Shown: positions 41,778 through 50,791, numbered from the stretch's first letter. The stretch: 64,000 nt of DNA from Microtetraspora fusca (GCF_001570365.1 NZ_BBYK01000045.1:62001-126000); one strand, 5' to 3'. Notes: generated by a model not told the origin, from the sequence alone. Numbers and translations are program-made.

Positions 41778-42617
41778 GTGGCCCCAGCGGAGAGCGCCGC
41801 CGAGCGCACCGTCGACCGCGTGGTCATGCGCGACATCCGCAAGCGCTACGGAATGGTCGACGCGCTGCGCGGCGTGACGCTGCGCGTCGGCCCGGGTGAG
41901 GTGATCGGGCTCGTCGGCGACAACGCCGCCGGCAAGTCCACCCTGATGAAGGTGCTCGCGGGCGCGGTCGTGCCGGACTCCGGCGAGATCGTCTTCGACG
42001 GGCAGACGGTCTCGTTCGCCACGCCGCGCGACGCGCGCGAGCTGGGCATCGAGATGGTGTACCAGGACCTCGCCCTGTGCGACGACATCGACGTGGCCGG
42101 CAACCTGTTCCTCGGCCGCGAGCCCCGCAAGGCCGGCGGCCTGCTGCTCGACGTCGCGCGGATGCACAGGGACGCCCGCCGGCACCTGGACGCGCTGAAC
42201 ATCCGGATCCCGCTCACCGACATCCCGGTGGGCGGCCTGTCCGGAGGGCAGCGCCAGGCGGTGGCCATCGCCCGCGCGGTGACCTTCGGCCCCAAGCTGC
42301 TCATCCTCGACGAGCCCACGGCGGCGCTGGCCGTCGCCGAGGTCGAGACCGTGCTCGAACTGATCAAGACGGTCTCCGCGCAGGGCGTCTCGGTCATCCT
42401 GATCACGCACCGCCTGCAGGACCTGTTCCGGGTCTGCGACCGGCTCTGCGTGATGTACGAGGGCACCCTGCGGGCCGACCTCGACGCCCGGGCCACCAGC
42501 CTGGAGCGGCTCGTCTCCGAGATCGTCGCCCACGACCAGATCGACTCCGGCAAGAACGACGCCGGAGAGGCCGGCGGGCGGAAGGAGCACGACACGACCG
42601 AGGGAGCGCGACGGTGA
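41778..42617 (+). CDS. Sugar ABC transporter ATPase, single-domain
   Basis: A 279-residue ATPase: Walker A GLVGDNAAGKST, signature LSGGQRQAVAIARA, Walker B LLILDEPTAAL and switch ILITHRL. It has one nucleotide-binding domain, unlike two-domain RbsA. A GTG at 41730 overlaps the previous stop, but the GTG at 41778 is preceded by a near-perfect gaggaggtg (41763-41771, 6-base spacing), so I take it as the start. The last 25 residues are hydrophilic and disordered. Works with the binding protein and the permease. Confidence 0.86.
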   Translation: MAPAESAAERTVDRVVMRDIRKRYGMVDALRGVTLRVGPGEVIGLVGDNAAGKSTLMKVLAGAVVPDSGEIVFDGQTVSFATPRDARELGIEMVYQDLALCDDIDVAGNLFLGREPRKAGGLLLDVARMHRDARRHLDALNIRIPLTDIPVGGLSGGQRQAVAIARAVTFGPKLLILDEPTAALAVAEVETVLELIKTVSAQGVSVILITHRLQDLFRVCDRLCVMYEGTLRADLDARATSLERLVSEIVAHDQIDSGKNDAGEAGGRKEHDTTEGARR

Positions 42618-43666
42618 CCACCAGCGAGCCGACCACCACCGGCGGGCGGGCCGGCGCAGGCAAGCCCCCCGTCGTCAGCGAACGGGTCGTGACCACACGC
42701 TCGGCCCGCGCCAACGCCCACATCGGCAAGCACGCGCAGACGATCGCGATCGGCGTCGTGCTGGTCCTCCTGCTGATCTTCTTCGCGTTCTCGGCGGACC
42801 GGTTCGCGACGACCGGCAACCTGCTCAACCTGCTGCGGCAGATCTCGCCGACGCTGATCGTCGCCATCGCGATGACGTTCGTGATCAGCACGTCCGGCAT
42901 CGACCTGTCGGTCGGATCCACTGTCGCGCTGTCGGGATCGCTGCTGGCGATCGTTCTGCAGCACGGCTGGGACCCGACGCTGGCGCTCGTCGCCATCCTC
43001 GCGCTCGGCGCGCTGATCGGGTTCGTGAACGGCTGGTTCTCGTCGTACCAGAACATCCCGCCGTTCATCGTCACTCTGGCCATGCTGTCGATCATGCGCG
43101 GCACCGCGCTGCGCGCCACCGAGGGGTACTCCACCCCGATCGACGGCGATCTGTGGATCGTCCAGCTCGGGCAGGGGCGCGTCGCCGGGATCCCGGTGCC
43201 GGTCATCCTCGCCGTCGTGATCGCGGCGGTCGGCTGGATCACCCTGACCCGCACGCCGTTCGGACGGTACGTGATCGGCCTGGGCTCCAACGGCGAGTCG
43301 CTGCGCCGTACCGGCGTGAACACCCGCAAGGTCGGACTGGCCGTCTACGTGCTGACCGGCCTCGCCGCGGCCCTGGCCGGCGTGCTGATCGCCACCCGGC
43401 TCAGCTCCGGCTCCTCGAACGCGGGGACCGGCTTCGAGCTCGAAGTGATCACGGCCGTGGTGCTCGGCGGCACCAGCCTCTTCGGCGGCCGGGGCAGCAT
43501 GCTCGGCACCATCCTGGGCGCGCTCACCCTCGGCGTCATCGCCAACGGCCTCGTGCTGCTGCACGTCTCGCCGTTCTACGTCCAGATCGTGCAGGGCGCG
43601 ATCCTGCTGCTGGCCATCTTCGCCAACAGCAAGGTCTGGGCCAGGTTCGGCGCGGTGCGTAAATGA
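42614..43666 (+). CDS. Sugar ABC transporter permease
   Basis: A 350-residue RbsC/XylH-type permease with about ten helices starting at residue 47. Conserved loops include TFVISTSGIDLSVGS and AVVLGGTSLFGGRGSMLGT (near 275-293). A 45-residue Thr/Gly/Arg-rich cytoplasmic N-terminus precedes the first helix. The GTG at 42614 overlaps the ATPase stop by 4 bp. With a single permease and a single-domain ATPase, the transporter is probably a homodimer of each. Confidence 0.87.
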   Translation: MTTSEPTTTGGRAGAGKPPVVSERVVTTRSARANAHIGKHAQTIAIGVVLVLLLIFFAFSADRFATTGNLLNLLRQISPTLIVAIAMTFVISTSGIDLSVGSTVALSGSLLAIVLQHGWDPTLALVAILALGALIGFVNGWFSSYQNIPPFIVTLAMLSIMRGTALRATEGYSTPIDGDLWIVQLGQGRVAGIPVPVILAVVIAAVGWITLTRTPFGRYVIGLGSNGESLRRTGVNTRKVGLAVYVLTGLAAALAGVLIATRLSSGSSNAGTGFELEVITAVVLGGTSLFGGRGSMLGTILGALTLGVIANGLVLLHVSPFYVQIVQGAILLLAIFANSKVWARFGAVRK

Positions 43667-44760
43667 CCGTGGAGACGGGAGGCACCGGGGTCACCGTGAC
43701 CACGGTGCTCGGCCCGGTGCCCGTCGAGGAACTGGGCGTCACGCTCTGCCACGAGCACCTGCGCAACGACGGCGCCCTCGCCTGGCACCCGGCGCCCGAG
43801 GGCGACACCGAGGGCGAACTGATCGCCGGCTCGCCGGTGCGGATGGAGTTCCTCGGCCGGCTGCGCAACGACCCGTACCTCTCGCGCGACAACGTCTCCC
43901 TGGACGACACCGGCGTGGCGATCGAGGAGGTGGCCCGGTTCGCCGCGCGCGGCGGGCGCAGCGTCCTCGAGGTCACCCCGGACGGCCTCGGCCGCGCCCC
44001 GGCCGAGCTGGCCGCGATCGCCCGCGCCACCGGTCTCAACATCGTGATGGGCTGCGGCTTCTACCTGGAGCGCACCCACCCGGAGCGGGTCCGCGGCATG
44101 AGCGTCGCGGACGTCGCCACCGAGATCGAGCGCGACCTCACCGAGGGCGTGGACGGGGTGCGCGCGGGCGTCATCGGCGAGATCGGCGTCTCCCCGGACT
44201 TCACCGCCGAGGAGGAGAAGGTCCTGCGCGCCGCCGCGCGGGCGCAGGCCCGCACGCGGGTGCCGCTGTCCGTGCACCTCCCCGGGTGGGTACGGCACGG
44301 CCACCGCGTGCTCGACGTCATCGCCGAGGAGGGCGGCCTGATCGAGGCCACCGTCCTGTCACACCTCAACCCCAGCGGGCGGGACCGCGACTACCAGGTC
44401 GCGCTCGCCACCCGCGGCGCCTACCTCGGGTACGACATGTGCGGCATGGACTACCTCTACCCCGGCGAGGGCCAGTCCCCGTGCGACGAGGACAACGCCG
44501 CCGCGGTCGCGTGGCTGCACCGCGCCGGGCTGGGCCACCGGGTGCTGCTGTCCCAGGACGTGTTCCTCAAGACCATGCTGGTCCGCTACGGCGGCACCGG
44601 TTACGCGCACATCCTGACCCACTTCGTGCCGCGGCTGCACCGGCACGGGCTGACCCCCGCGGACACCACGCGGCTGCTCGTGGACAACCCCCGCGACCTT
44701 TTCCTGGCCTTCGCGGCATCAGGGAACCGACACACTTCCCACACCAACGACACCCTCTAA
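43663..44760 (+). CDS. Phosphotriesterase-family hydrolase
   Basis: A 365-residue amidohydrolase-superfamily protein. Metal ligands are visible: LCHEHLRNDG (HxH), VIGEIGVSPD (Glu at the place of the bridging carbamylated Lys, as in E. coli PhP), LSVHLPGW, TVLSHLNPSG and the Asp of VLLSQDVF. Members include lactonases and phosphatases for sugar derivatives. The start overlaps the permease stop (ATGA). In this operon it probably acts on the imported compound or its first product, for example opening a lactone. Confidence 0.83.
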   Translation: MTVETGGTGVTVTTVLGPVPVEELGVTLCHEHLRNDGALAWHPAPEGDTEGELIAGSPVRMEFLGRLRNDPYLSRDNVSLDDTGVAIEEVARFAARGGRSVLEVTPDGLGRAPAELAAIARATGLNIVMGCGFYLERTHPERVRGMSVADVATEIERDLTEGVDGVRAGVIGEIGVSPDFTAEEEKVLRAAARAQARTRVPLSVHLPGWVRHGHRVLDVIAEEGGLIEATVLSHLNPSGRDRDYQVALATRGAYLGYDMCGMDYLYPGEGQSPCDEDNAAAVAWLHRAGLGHRVLLSQDVFLKTMLVRYGGTGYAHILTHFVPRLHRHGLTPADTTRLLVDNPRDLFLAFAASGNRHTSHTNDTL

Positions 44761-44772
44761 GGAGACATCCTC

Positions 44773-45522
44773 ATGACCCGCGTGCTTGTCGCCGGCGAAT
44801 CGTGGGTGAGCGTTTCGACCCATTACAAGGGCTTCGACGCGTTCACCACGACCACCTACCACACCGGTTTCGAGCCGCTGCGGGACGTCCTGGTCGCCGA
44901 CGGCGTGGAGGTCGACCACCTCCCGGCGCACGACGTGCCCAAGCTGTTCCCCGGAACGCTCGACGCCCTGTCCGCGTACGACGTCGTCGTGCTCTCCGAC
45001 ATCGGCGCCAACAGCATCCTGCTGCACCCCGACACCTGGCTGTCCAGCGGCAAGACCGCCAACCGCATCGAGCTGCTGGCCGACTGGGTGGAGCAGGGCG
45101 GCGGCCTCGCGATGGCGGGCGGCTACCTGAGCTTCCAGGGCTTCGAGGCCAAGGCCGCCTACAGCGGTACCGCCGTCGAGCGGGTACTGCCCGCCCGCAT
45201 CTCCCGCTTCGACGACCGGGTGGAGACGCCGCAGGGCGTGCCCGGCGCCCTCGTCGACGGCTCGCACCCGATCACCGCCGGCCTTCCCGCGGGATGGCCC
45301 GAGCTGCTCGGGTACAACCGGTTCGAGGTGCCGGAGGACGCGACCCTCCTCGCCACGGTCGGCGGCGACCCGCTGCTCGCCGTACGCGAGGCGGGGGCCG
45401 GCCGTACGCTCGCCTGGGCGTCGGACATCGCGCCGCACTGGTGCCCCGACGAGTTCGTGGCGTGGGACGGGTACGCCAAGCTGTTCACCCGCGCCGTGCG
45501 CTGGCTGGCCAAGGAGATCTGA
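44773..45522 (+). CDS. Glutamine-amidotransferase-like protein (COG5426 type)
   Basis: A 249-residue protein with the class I amidotransferase-like fold: VLVAGESWVSVSTHYKGFDAF, then VVVLSDIGANSILLHP and GGGLAMAGGYLSFQGF, where the nucleophile elbow carries Gly-Gly-Tyr in place of a Cys. Hence it is not an active amidotransferase of the usual type. Related proteins occur next to sugar and polyol genes with unknown function. The ATG at 44773 has aaggag upstream. Its place between a PTE-like enzyme and a nucleoside hydrolase suggests a real pathway step. Confidence 0.78.
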   Translation: MTRVLVAGESWVSVSTHYKGFDAFTTTTYHTGFEPLRDVLVADGVEVDHLPAHDVPKLFPGTLDALSAYDVVVLSDIGANSILLHPDTWLSSGKTANRIELLADWVEQGGGLAMAGGYLSFQGFEAKAAYSGTAVERVLPARISRFDDRVETPQGVPGALVDGSHPITAGLPAGWPELLGYNRFEVPEDATLLATVGGDPLLAVREAGAGRTLAWASDIAPHWCPDEFVAWDGYAKLFTRAVRWLAKEI

Positions 45523-45523
45523 C

Positions 45524-46465
45524 GTGCCCATCCCGGTGATCCTGGACTGCGACCCCGGCCATGACGACGCCATGGCCATCCTGCTCGCGGTGGCGAATCC
45601 GGCGATCGACCTGCGCGCGGTGTCCACCGTCGCGGGCAACCAGACCGTCGAGAAGACGGCGCTCAACGCCCGGCGGATGCTCAGCCTGGCGGGGGTCACC
45701 GGGGTGCCCGTCGCGGCCGGCTGCGACCGGCCGCTGACCGGGACCCTGGAGGTCGGCGACTACGTGCACGGGGAGAGCGGGCTGGACGGCCCGGCGTTCG
45801 GCGAGCCGGACGTGCCCCTCGACCCGCGGCACGGTGTCGAGCTCATCCACGACACGCTCGCGGCGGCGGACGAGCCCGTCACGATCGTGGCGATCGGGCC
45901 GCTGACCAACATCGCGACCCTGCTGCGGCGCCACCCCGAGGACCGGGAGCGGATCCGCGAGATCGTGATCATGGGTGGCTCGACCGAGCGGGGCAACCAC
46001 ACCCCCTACGCCGAGTTCAACATCGTCACCGACCCGGAGGCCGCCGCCGAGGTCCTCGACAGCGGTGTCCCGACGACGTGGGTGGGGCTCAACGTCAGCC
46101 ACCAGGCGCTGGTCACCCCCGACGTGCTCGACCGCATCTCCGCGCTCGGCACCCCGCTGGCTCGCGTCTGCGTGGAGCTGCTCACCTTCTTCGGGTCGAG
46201 CTACCACCAGGCGTGGGGCTTCGAGGCGCCGCCGCTGCACGACCCGATCACCATCGCGTACCTGATCGACCCGCAGGTCATGACGTACGCGCGGGTGGGG
46301 CTGCGGATCGAGGTCGAGGGCAGGTACACCCGGGGCGCCACGGTCGCCGACCTCCACAGCCGGATGGACTGGGAGCCCAACGCGAACGTGGGCCTGATCC
46401 TCGACCGGGACCGCTTCTGGGACCTCATGATCGGCGCGATCGAGCGGCTCGGAGCGCCAAAATAG
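45524..46465 (+). CDS. Inosine-uridine-preferring nucleoside hydrolase family
   Basis: A 313-residue nucleoside hydrolase. The calcium/ribose motif is ILDCDPGHDDAMAILLA (DxDPGxDD type, residues 6-22), with IGPLTNIATLLRRHP, IVIMGGST and NIVTDPEAA as further family marks; the last acidic ligand is probably in the LHDPITIAYLI segment. It splits N-ribosides into base and sugar. The GTG at 45524 follows aaggag and lies 1 bp after the previous stop. It is the last gene of the LacI operon and the best hint to the substrate. Confidence 0.88.
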   Translation: MPIPVILDCDPGHDDAMAILLAVANPAIDLRAVSTVAGNQTVEKTALNARRMLSLAGVTGVPVAAGCDRPLTGTLEVGDYVHGESGLDGPAFGEPDVPLDPRHGVELIHDTLAAADEPVTIVAIGPLTNIATLLRRHPEDRERIREIVIMGGSTERGNHTPYAEFNIVTDPEAAAEVLDSGVPTTWVGLNVSHQALVTPDVLDRISALGTPLARVCVELLTFFGSSYHQAWGFEAPPLHDPITIAYLIDPQVMTYARVGLRIEVEGRYTRGATVADLHSRMDWEPNANVGLILDRDRFWDLMIGAIERLGAPK

Positions 46466-46554
46466 CTTCTGAGCTGCAGAGACGTCGGGAATCCTTCGGG
46501 AAACTCCAGGACACTCCACGTTCCGCCAAGATCATGACGCACGATCATGAAAAG

Positions 46555-46583
46555 CGCCCCGCCGCCATTCAGGCGGCGGGGCG
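46555..46583. terminator. Hairpin after the nucleoside hydrolase operon
   Basis: A perfect 12-bp stem cgccccgccgcc / ggcggcggggcg with loop attca. The T-tract is on the minus-strand side (gaaaag before the stem), but in actinomycetes the stem alone probably stops the plus-strand operon. Confidence 0.75.
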
Positions 46584-46735
46584 TACGTGCGCACAGGCTT
46601 AACACTCGGCCGGCAGCGCTCCGGCTGAAGAGAACGGCAGGGGCGGCAATCCCAGAAGGATGTTCGGTCGTCTCATATTCGAGCCGCTCCGCGCCGAGAC
46701 GTTCACACCAGGGAAATGGCCCGGCCGAGCAGACC

Positions 46736-47218
46736 CTCGGTCCCCTCCGGCAGGGCCTGCATCGGTTCGAGACCGAGACCGAGGCCGTACGCGCCATGCT
46801 CCGCGCGCTGCACGCCGAGGCGCCGAAGCGTACGAGCCAGCTGGCCGAACGTGGCTACCAGAAGTGGGTGGCCGGGTGCGGCCTCACCTACTGGATCATC
46901 TGGCTGGAGGAGTTCCCGAAGATCTTCGACGCGCTCCCGGACAAGGAACAGGAGATGTTTCTGGAGCTGGTCAAGGAGCTGCGCAGCGCGGGCGGCACGA
47001 TCGTCATGTCCTTGCAGCGCAGCGACTACACGCAGATGCCCACGCTGGCCCGCGGGCAGCTCGCGAAGTGGTGCTTCGGCCTGGAGTACGCCGGCGACGC
47101 GAAGTTCGGCCTGTTGAACGTGCTCGCCGAGGACGGGGTGATCGGGCGGGACGATGAGCGCCGCTGCTACCGGATCATCCGCGCGGACGTGCTCGCGCCG
47201 GAGCCTGCCGGCGTGTGA
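46736..47218 (+). pseudogene. Truncated FtsK/Tra-type DNA translocase
   Basis: About 160 codons encode the C-terminal half of an FtsK/SpoIIIE-like motor as found in actinomycete conjugative elements: LTYWIIWLEEFPKIF carries Walker B, and RSAGGTIVMSLQRSDYTQMP is the following signature; the domain continues to the stop at 47218. The Walker A half is absent and the sequence left of about 46736 does not look coding. I read it as the remnant of an integrative conjugative element's transfer gene, marking the left part of the accessory region. Confidence 0.7.
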
Positions 47219-47471
47219 CACCCCCGTGACATCCCGATCAAGATCAAAAAGGGTGGTGGGCGCGCATCCCACGCGCAGCCGTACGCGCGAGCCATTGCAG
47301 CAGCTCTGTACGGAATTTCGCGCCTATCTCTTCCTTCGACCACAGGCGGTCGTAGATCCGTAAGCTCCTTCGCCTTGGCGGCGGCGAGGCCTCCGCGGTG
47401 CTCGTGGCTAATGGTTGCTCACCTGCGCAACTTTTTAACCTTTGTTGGGCTACACGGTAGCTTTGGCGCTC

Positions 47472-48080
47472 GTGGACGGAATCTTGGGCACTGTGGCGGC
47501 GGCAGTGGGCATGTTCGCCGGTACGAATGTCGACGACATCGTTGTGCTGACGGTGTTGGCCTTGTCGATGCGGGCCAGCGGCCTGCCCAAGCGCTGGCAG
47601 ATCTGGGCCGGCCAGTATCTGGGCATCGGCGTGCTGGTGCTGGTCTCGGTGGTGGCCGCGCTCGGCCTGACCATCGTGTCAGACGACTACGTCGGCCTGC
47701 TGGGCCTCGTGCCCTTCGCGCTCGGCGTCTGGGGCCTGATCAAGGCGATTCGGGCTCACGCCAACGGAGAGGACGACCCCTCCACGGCGGTGGCCTCGGG
47801 ACTGGTGTCCGTGGTGGGGGTGACGATCGCCAACGGCGCCGACAATATCTCCGTCTACACGCCCGTCTTCCGCACGATCGGTATGGGGCCGACGATGGTG
47901 ACCATCGCCGTATTCGCAGTCGGGGTCGCCGTGTGGTGCCTGGCCGGTTCCTGGCTGGGCTCGTATCAGAAGGTCGTCACCGTCATTGAGCGCTACGGCC
48001 ACTGGATCGTCCCGGTGGTGTTCATCCTCATCGGGTCGCTCATCGTGATCAAGTCCGGCGTGCTGGGCAAGATCTTTTGA
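47472..48080 (+). CDS. CadD-like cadmium-resistance transporter
   Basis: A 202-residue membrane protein of the CadD family (LysE superfamily), with VGMFAGTNVDDIVVLTVLAL near the N-terminus and the mirrored GVTIANGADNISVYTPVF near residue 120; both carry the conserved N-x-D motif. About six helices. The start is uncertain: GTG 47472, TTG 47484 or TTG 47442 are in frame and none has a good ribosome-binding site. CadD proteins give cadmium or quaternary-compound resistance. It follows the translocase remnant and may be cargo of the old mobile element. Confidence 0.78.
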   Translation: MDGILGTVAAAVGMFAGTNVDDIVVLTVLALSMRASGLPKRWQIWAGQYLGIGVLVLVSVVAALGLTIVSDDYVGLLGLVPFALGVWGLIKAIRAHANGEDDPSTAVASGLVSVVGVTIANGADNISVYTPVFRTIGMGPTMVTIAVFAVGVAVWCLAGSWLGSYQKVVTVIERYGHWIVPVVFILIGSLIVIKSGVLGKIF

Positions 48081-48194
48081 TCCCTGGTCGCGCTCGTGGC
48101 CCTGCTTTGCATGTTCTTCCCGTCCCCACCGACGCACCTCGAGTTCCCGAGTGCAGAAGGATTACAGGGGCTGATCATCGGTGAAGGGCCACCA

Positions 48195-48480
48195 CTGCCC
48201 CGGACACGGAGAAGCAAGAGGAGCAAAGGTGGCCGTTGTAGTACAGACGTTGTAGGACGGCTACTGGTTGACGCACGCCCATTACGAGCTGTGCCGATTG
48301 TCCGGCTTGCCGCGCCATGACGAAACGCCCCCTCCCTCAGGAGGGGGCGTCGTGCTGTACAGCTTGCGCTCGGCTATCGCTGGCCGGACTCGCCCGCTCG
48401 TGCGCAGCCAGCCCGGCAGAATCGCCTGGACGCCAGGTGGCGCCATCACCCGCGCGAGGCCGCAGCCGTCGCCAGTCCCG
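48195..48480. repeat. Diverged repeat unit, left copy (decayed)
   Basis: This stretch resembles 54120-54480: shared pieces are tggccgttgta-tac, gaagcaagag-agcaa, a hairpin, gtcgtgctgtac, ctcggcta-cgctggccgg, ggcagaatcgc and gccatcacccgcgcgag. It contains a perfect hairpin at 48325-48350 (acgccccctcc / ggagggggcgt). On the minus strand it would encode LARVMAPPGVQAILP, as in the intact small gene of the right copy, but a 2-base deletion spoils the end. Confidence 0.6.
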
Positions 48481-48695
48481 CCGCGAGCGCACGGCAGTGT
48501 CCTCGGGATGCCCGCCGCATGGACCACCGGGAGCCATAAGGGCGGGACGGTCCGTCAGCAGGCAGTCTGGCCTGCCTCGTTCCAAGTTGACTCCAAGCCG
48601 ATCACTAAAGCGCGCTGCGACGCTGCGGTGTCGATAACGAGGAGGTGGCCGGGGCGGCGTCCCCTTCCCCCTCCGTCACGATCTCAAGGAGGACC

Positions 48696-48878
48696 ATGTT
48701 GAGACATTCGTTCCGCGCCCTCAGCGGCGTCGGGCTGGCTGCCGCTCTCCTGGTGGCCGGGTTCGGTATTGTCCGTGCGGCCAACCACGCCAATGGCCAG
48801 TCCGATGTCGGCGTCTCTGCCTACTACTACCCCGCGAACCACTACGACACGTGCGAAAAAAGGTGTAGTGAGTTGTGA
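48696..48878 (+). CDS. Small secreted protein, 60 residues
   Basis: A short protein with a clear signal peptide (MLRHSFRALSGVGLAAALLV... ending GIVRA-AN) and a mature tail of about 30 residues with two cysteines (YDTCEKRCSEL) and three consecutive tyrosines. aaggagg lies 3 bases before the ATG and 6 before an in-frame TTG at 48699, which may be the real start. A run of six A near the end could cause slippage. Not a family I know; the peptide could be a small disulfide-bonded secreted factor. Confidence 0.55.
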   Translation: MLRHSFRALSGVGLAAALLVAGFGIVRAANHANGQSDVGVSAYYYPANHYDTCEKRCSEL

Positions 48879-48970
48879 TTGCCCCGTTACACCGTCACCT
48901 CAGCAACGCGAATTGCTTGTGATTCGGGGTAGTACCGCGACAGGGTCCTAGTGGATGGATGGCCACCGCT

Positions 48971-49757
48971 AGAGCGTGTCCGACAAATGATCACGCTGGG
49001 TGCGGTTAGATGATCCTCCGTGGTGAGACGTGGTGAACTGACCGATAAGGCCTGGCAGCGGATCGAGCCGTTACTGCCCGCCACGGACGGCAAAGGCCGT
49101 CCGTGGCGGGATCACCGCCAGGTCATCGACGGCATCCTGTGGCGGCTGCGGACCGGCGCACCCTGGCGCGAGATTCCCGAACGCTACGGCCCCTGGCAGA
49201 CCTGTTACGAGCGGTTCAAGCGCTGGGACGAGGACGGCACCTGGGCGCGTCTGCTGGAGGAGATGCAGGTCAAGGACGACTCCATCGGCCGGGTGGAGTG
49301 GACCTTCAGCATCGACTCGACCATCGCTCGCGCTCACCAGCATGCGGCCGGAGCGAGAAAAGGGGGGACGACGGCGGGACGATCGATACGAAGCAGTCGC
49401 AAAGACGGCAGGCGCTTGGCCGCTCCCGGGGAGGGCTCACCACCAAGCTCCACCTGATCACCGAGGCCCGCGGCCTACCCATGGCCCTGCACCTGACCGC
49501 AGGGAACGTGGTCGACTGCACCGCCTTCGAGGCGGCCATGGCCACGCTACGGGTCCCACGCCGCGGGCCGGGACGACCGCGCACCCGCCCCGACCGGCTC
49601 ATTGGCGACAAGGGCTACTTCTCCAAGCAGATCCGCGTCTACCTGCGCCGGCGCGGTATCAAGGCCGTCATCCCCGAGCGTAGGGATCAGATCGCCAACC
49701 GCAAACGCAAGGGCAGTCGGGGAGGTCGTCCTCCCGCGTTTGACGCTGAGGTCTACA
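48971..49757 (+). mobile_element. IS5-family insertion sequence, 3' end missing
   Basis: The left end is probably agagcgtgtccgacaaatga at 48971, resembling IS427-group terminal repeats. It is followed by a two-frame transposase. The element breaks off after about 49757, where transposase similarity stops and unrelated sequence begins; I find no right inverted repeat before the MBL gene. Confidence 0.75.
49020..49757 (+). pseudogene. IS5-family transposase, frameshift type and truncated
   Basis: Frame 1 (from GTG 49020) has LTDKAWQRIEPLLP, the typical IS5/IS427 N-terminus, through GILWRLRTGAPWREIPERYG and FSIDSTIARAHQHAAGA (first Asp of the DDE triad). At 49358-49367 the slippery run AAAAGGGGGG lets ribosomes shift into frame 2, which continues SRGGLTTKLHLITEARGLP, then LIGDKGYFSKQIRVYLRRRGIKAVIPER (second Asp). 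The third acidic residue, in the ERxFNRLKQWR-like part, is missing because of the 3' truncation after FDAEVY. The enzyme should be inactive. Confidence 0.8.
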
Positions 49758-49859
49758 ACGGCGGCAAGGTGCGCGAGGTTCGTGGGCGACCAGCCGGGCC
49801 AGACGAGCTTGCCCTTCTTGGCCGCCATCGCGAGCGCGGCCCGGAGCCGACAGGCTCGA

Positions 49860-50678
49860 TCAGCCGATCGGTGGTGCGAGGTACTCCAGCGCGTAACCGT
49901 CGCCGGAGGCGGTTACGCGGGCGATGCCGGGTGAGTCGAGGTGGGCGCCGGCTACGAAGTGGTGTGGTTGGGTCAGTTGTTCGAGGAGCGCCGCTCGCGC
50001 GGCGCGGGCCTGGGACTGGTTGCCGTCGAGCTCCCAGGACACGTTTGGCTGATCGAATTGGAGCGTGGGAACGTGAACGGTGTCGCCCCAGGCGAGAAGG
50101 TGGCCGGTGCCGCTCCTGACCTCGTAGACGGTGTGACCGGGTGTGTGGCCCGGTGTCGGGATCGCGGTGGTCCAGTCGTTGATCGCGACCTTCTCCGACA
50201 CGGGTACGACCCGGTCGCGGATCGGCTCGAGCCGCCCGGTGAACACCGAGGTGTCGCCCGCGCCGATCCACACGCGCTCGAGTTTGGTGAACGCCTCTGA
50301 ACCGTCCGGCGCGATCAGGCCGCTCACGTGGTCTTCGTGCTTGTGGGTGATGGCCACATCGGTGACCTGCGCGCGGTCGATTCCCGCTTCGTCGAGCGCG
50401 TCGTAGATCAATCCCATGGTGGGGTCGTGCCAGGCGTTGGACGCGCCGGTGTCGATGAGAACCGACCGCGTGCCGTCGGTGACGAAGAAGGCGTTGACGG
50501 ACAGCCGCAAGTTGTCGCCGGCCAGCGGCACGGCGGCTGGCAGCTCATCGAGCGTGCGCCCATCCTCGTCGCGGAGCCGTGTCGGCGGCATGTCGATGTA
50601 CCCGTCTCGCAACGAGATCACCTGCAGATCGCCGAATTCGAACGTGGCATGGTGCCGGCCACTCGAGATCAAACGCAT
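49860..50678 (-). CDS. MBL-fold metallohydrolase
   Basis: A 272-residue metallo-beta-lactamase-fold protein. The main motif is VAITHKHEDHVSGL (HxHxDH), with ligands again in TPGHTPGHTVYEV, GDTVHVPTLQF and the terminal GAHLDSPG. It lacks a signal peptide in the chosen frame; the ATG at 50678 follows ggagg. Such enzymes include lactonases and glyoxalase-like hydrolases. It is divergent from the XRE-cupin regulator with overlapping palindromes in between, so it is probably that regulator's target. Confidence 0.83.
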   Translation of the reverse strand: MRLISSGRHHATFEFGDLQVISLRDGYIDMPPTRLRDEDGRTLDELPAAVPLAGDNLRLSVNAFFVTDGTRSVLIDTGASNAWHDPTMGLIYDALDEAGIDRAQVTDVAITHKHEDHVSGLIAPDGSEAFTKLERVWIGAGDTSVFTGRLEPIRDRVVPVSEKVAINDWTTAIPTPGHTPGHTVYEVRSGTGHLLAWGDTVHVPTLQFDQPNVSWELDGNQSQARAARAALLEQLTQPHHFVAGAHLDSPGIARVTASGDGYALEYLAPPIG

Positions 50679-50710
50679 GGAACCTCCGTCGTGTTGGGCG
50701 CACATCGCGC

Positions 50711-50732
50711 GTCTTCGATAGAAGACTCTATC
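50711..50732. promoter_or_regulatory. Overlapping palindromes between MBL and XRE genes
   Basis: GTCTTC-gata-GAAGAC (50711-50726) and GATAGA-agac-TCTATC (50717-50732) interlock, so a 22-bp AT-richer segment carries two palindromes. It sits midway between the divergent starts at 50678 and 50792, fitting an operator for the XRE protein. Confidence 0.75.
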
Positions 50733-50791
50733 TTCTTTAGGAGAAACTCTAGACTGTGGGCGAGCGAGATACCCATCGATCGAGGAGCACG

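Noticed and set aside
49547-49828. Minus-strand frame starting MAAKKGKLVWPGWSP next to the IS end
   Set aside because: No ribosome-binding site, and after about 25 codons it runs into antisense of the transposase. It could be the cut-off start of a disrupted gene but there is too little to support it.
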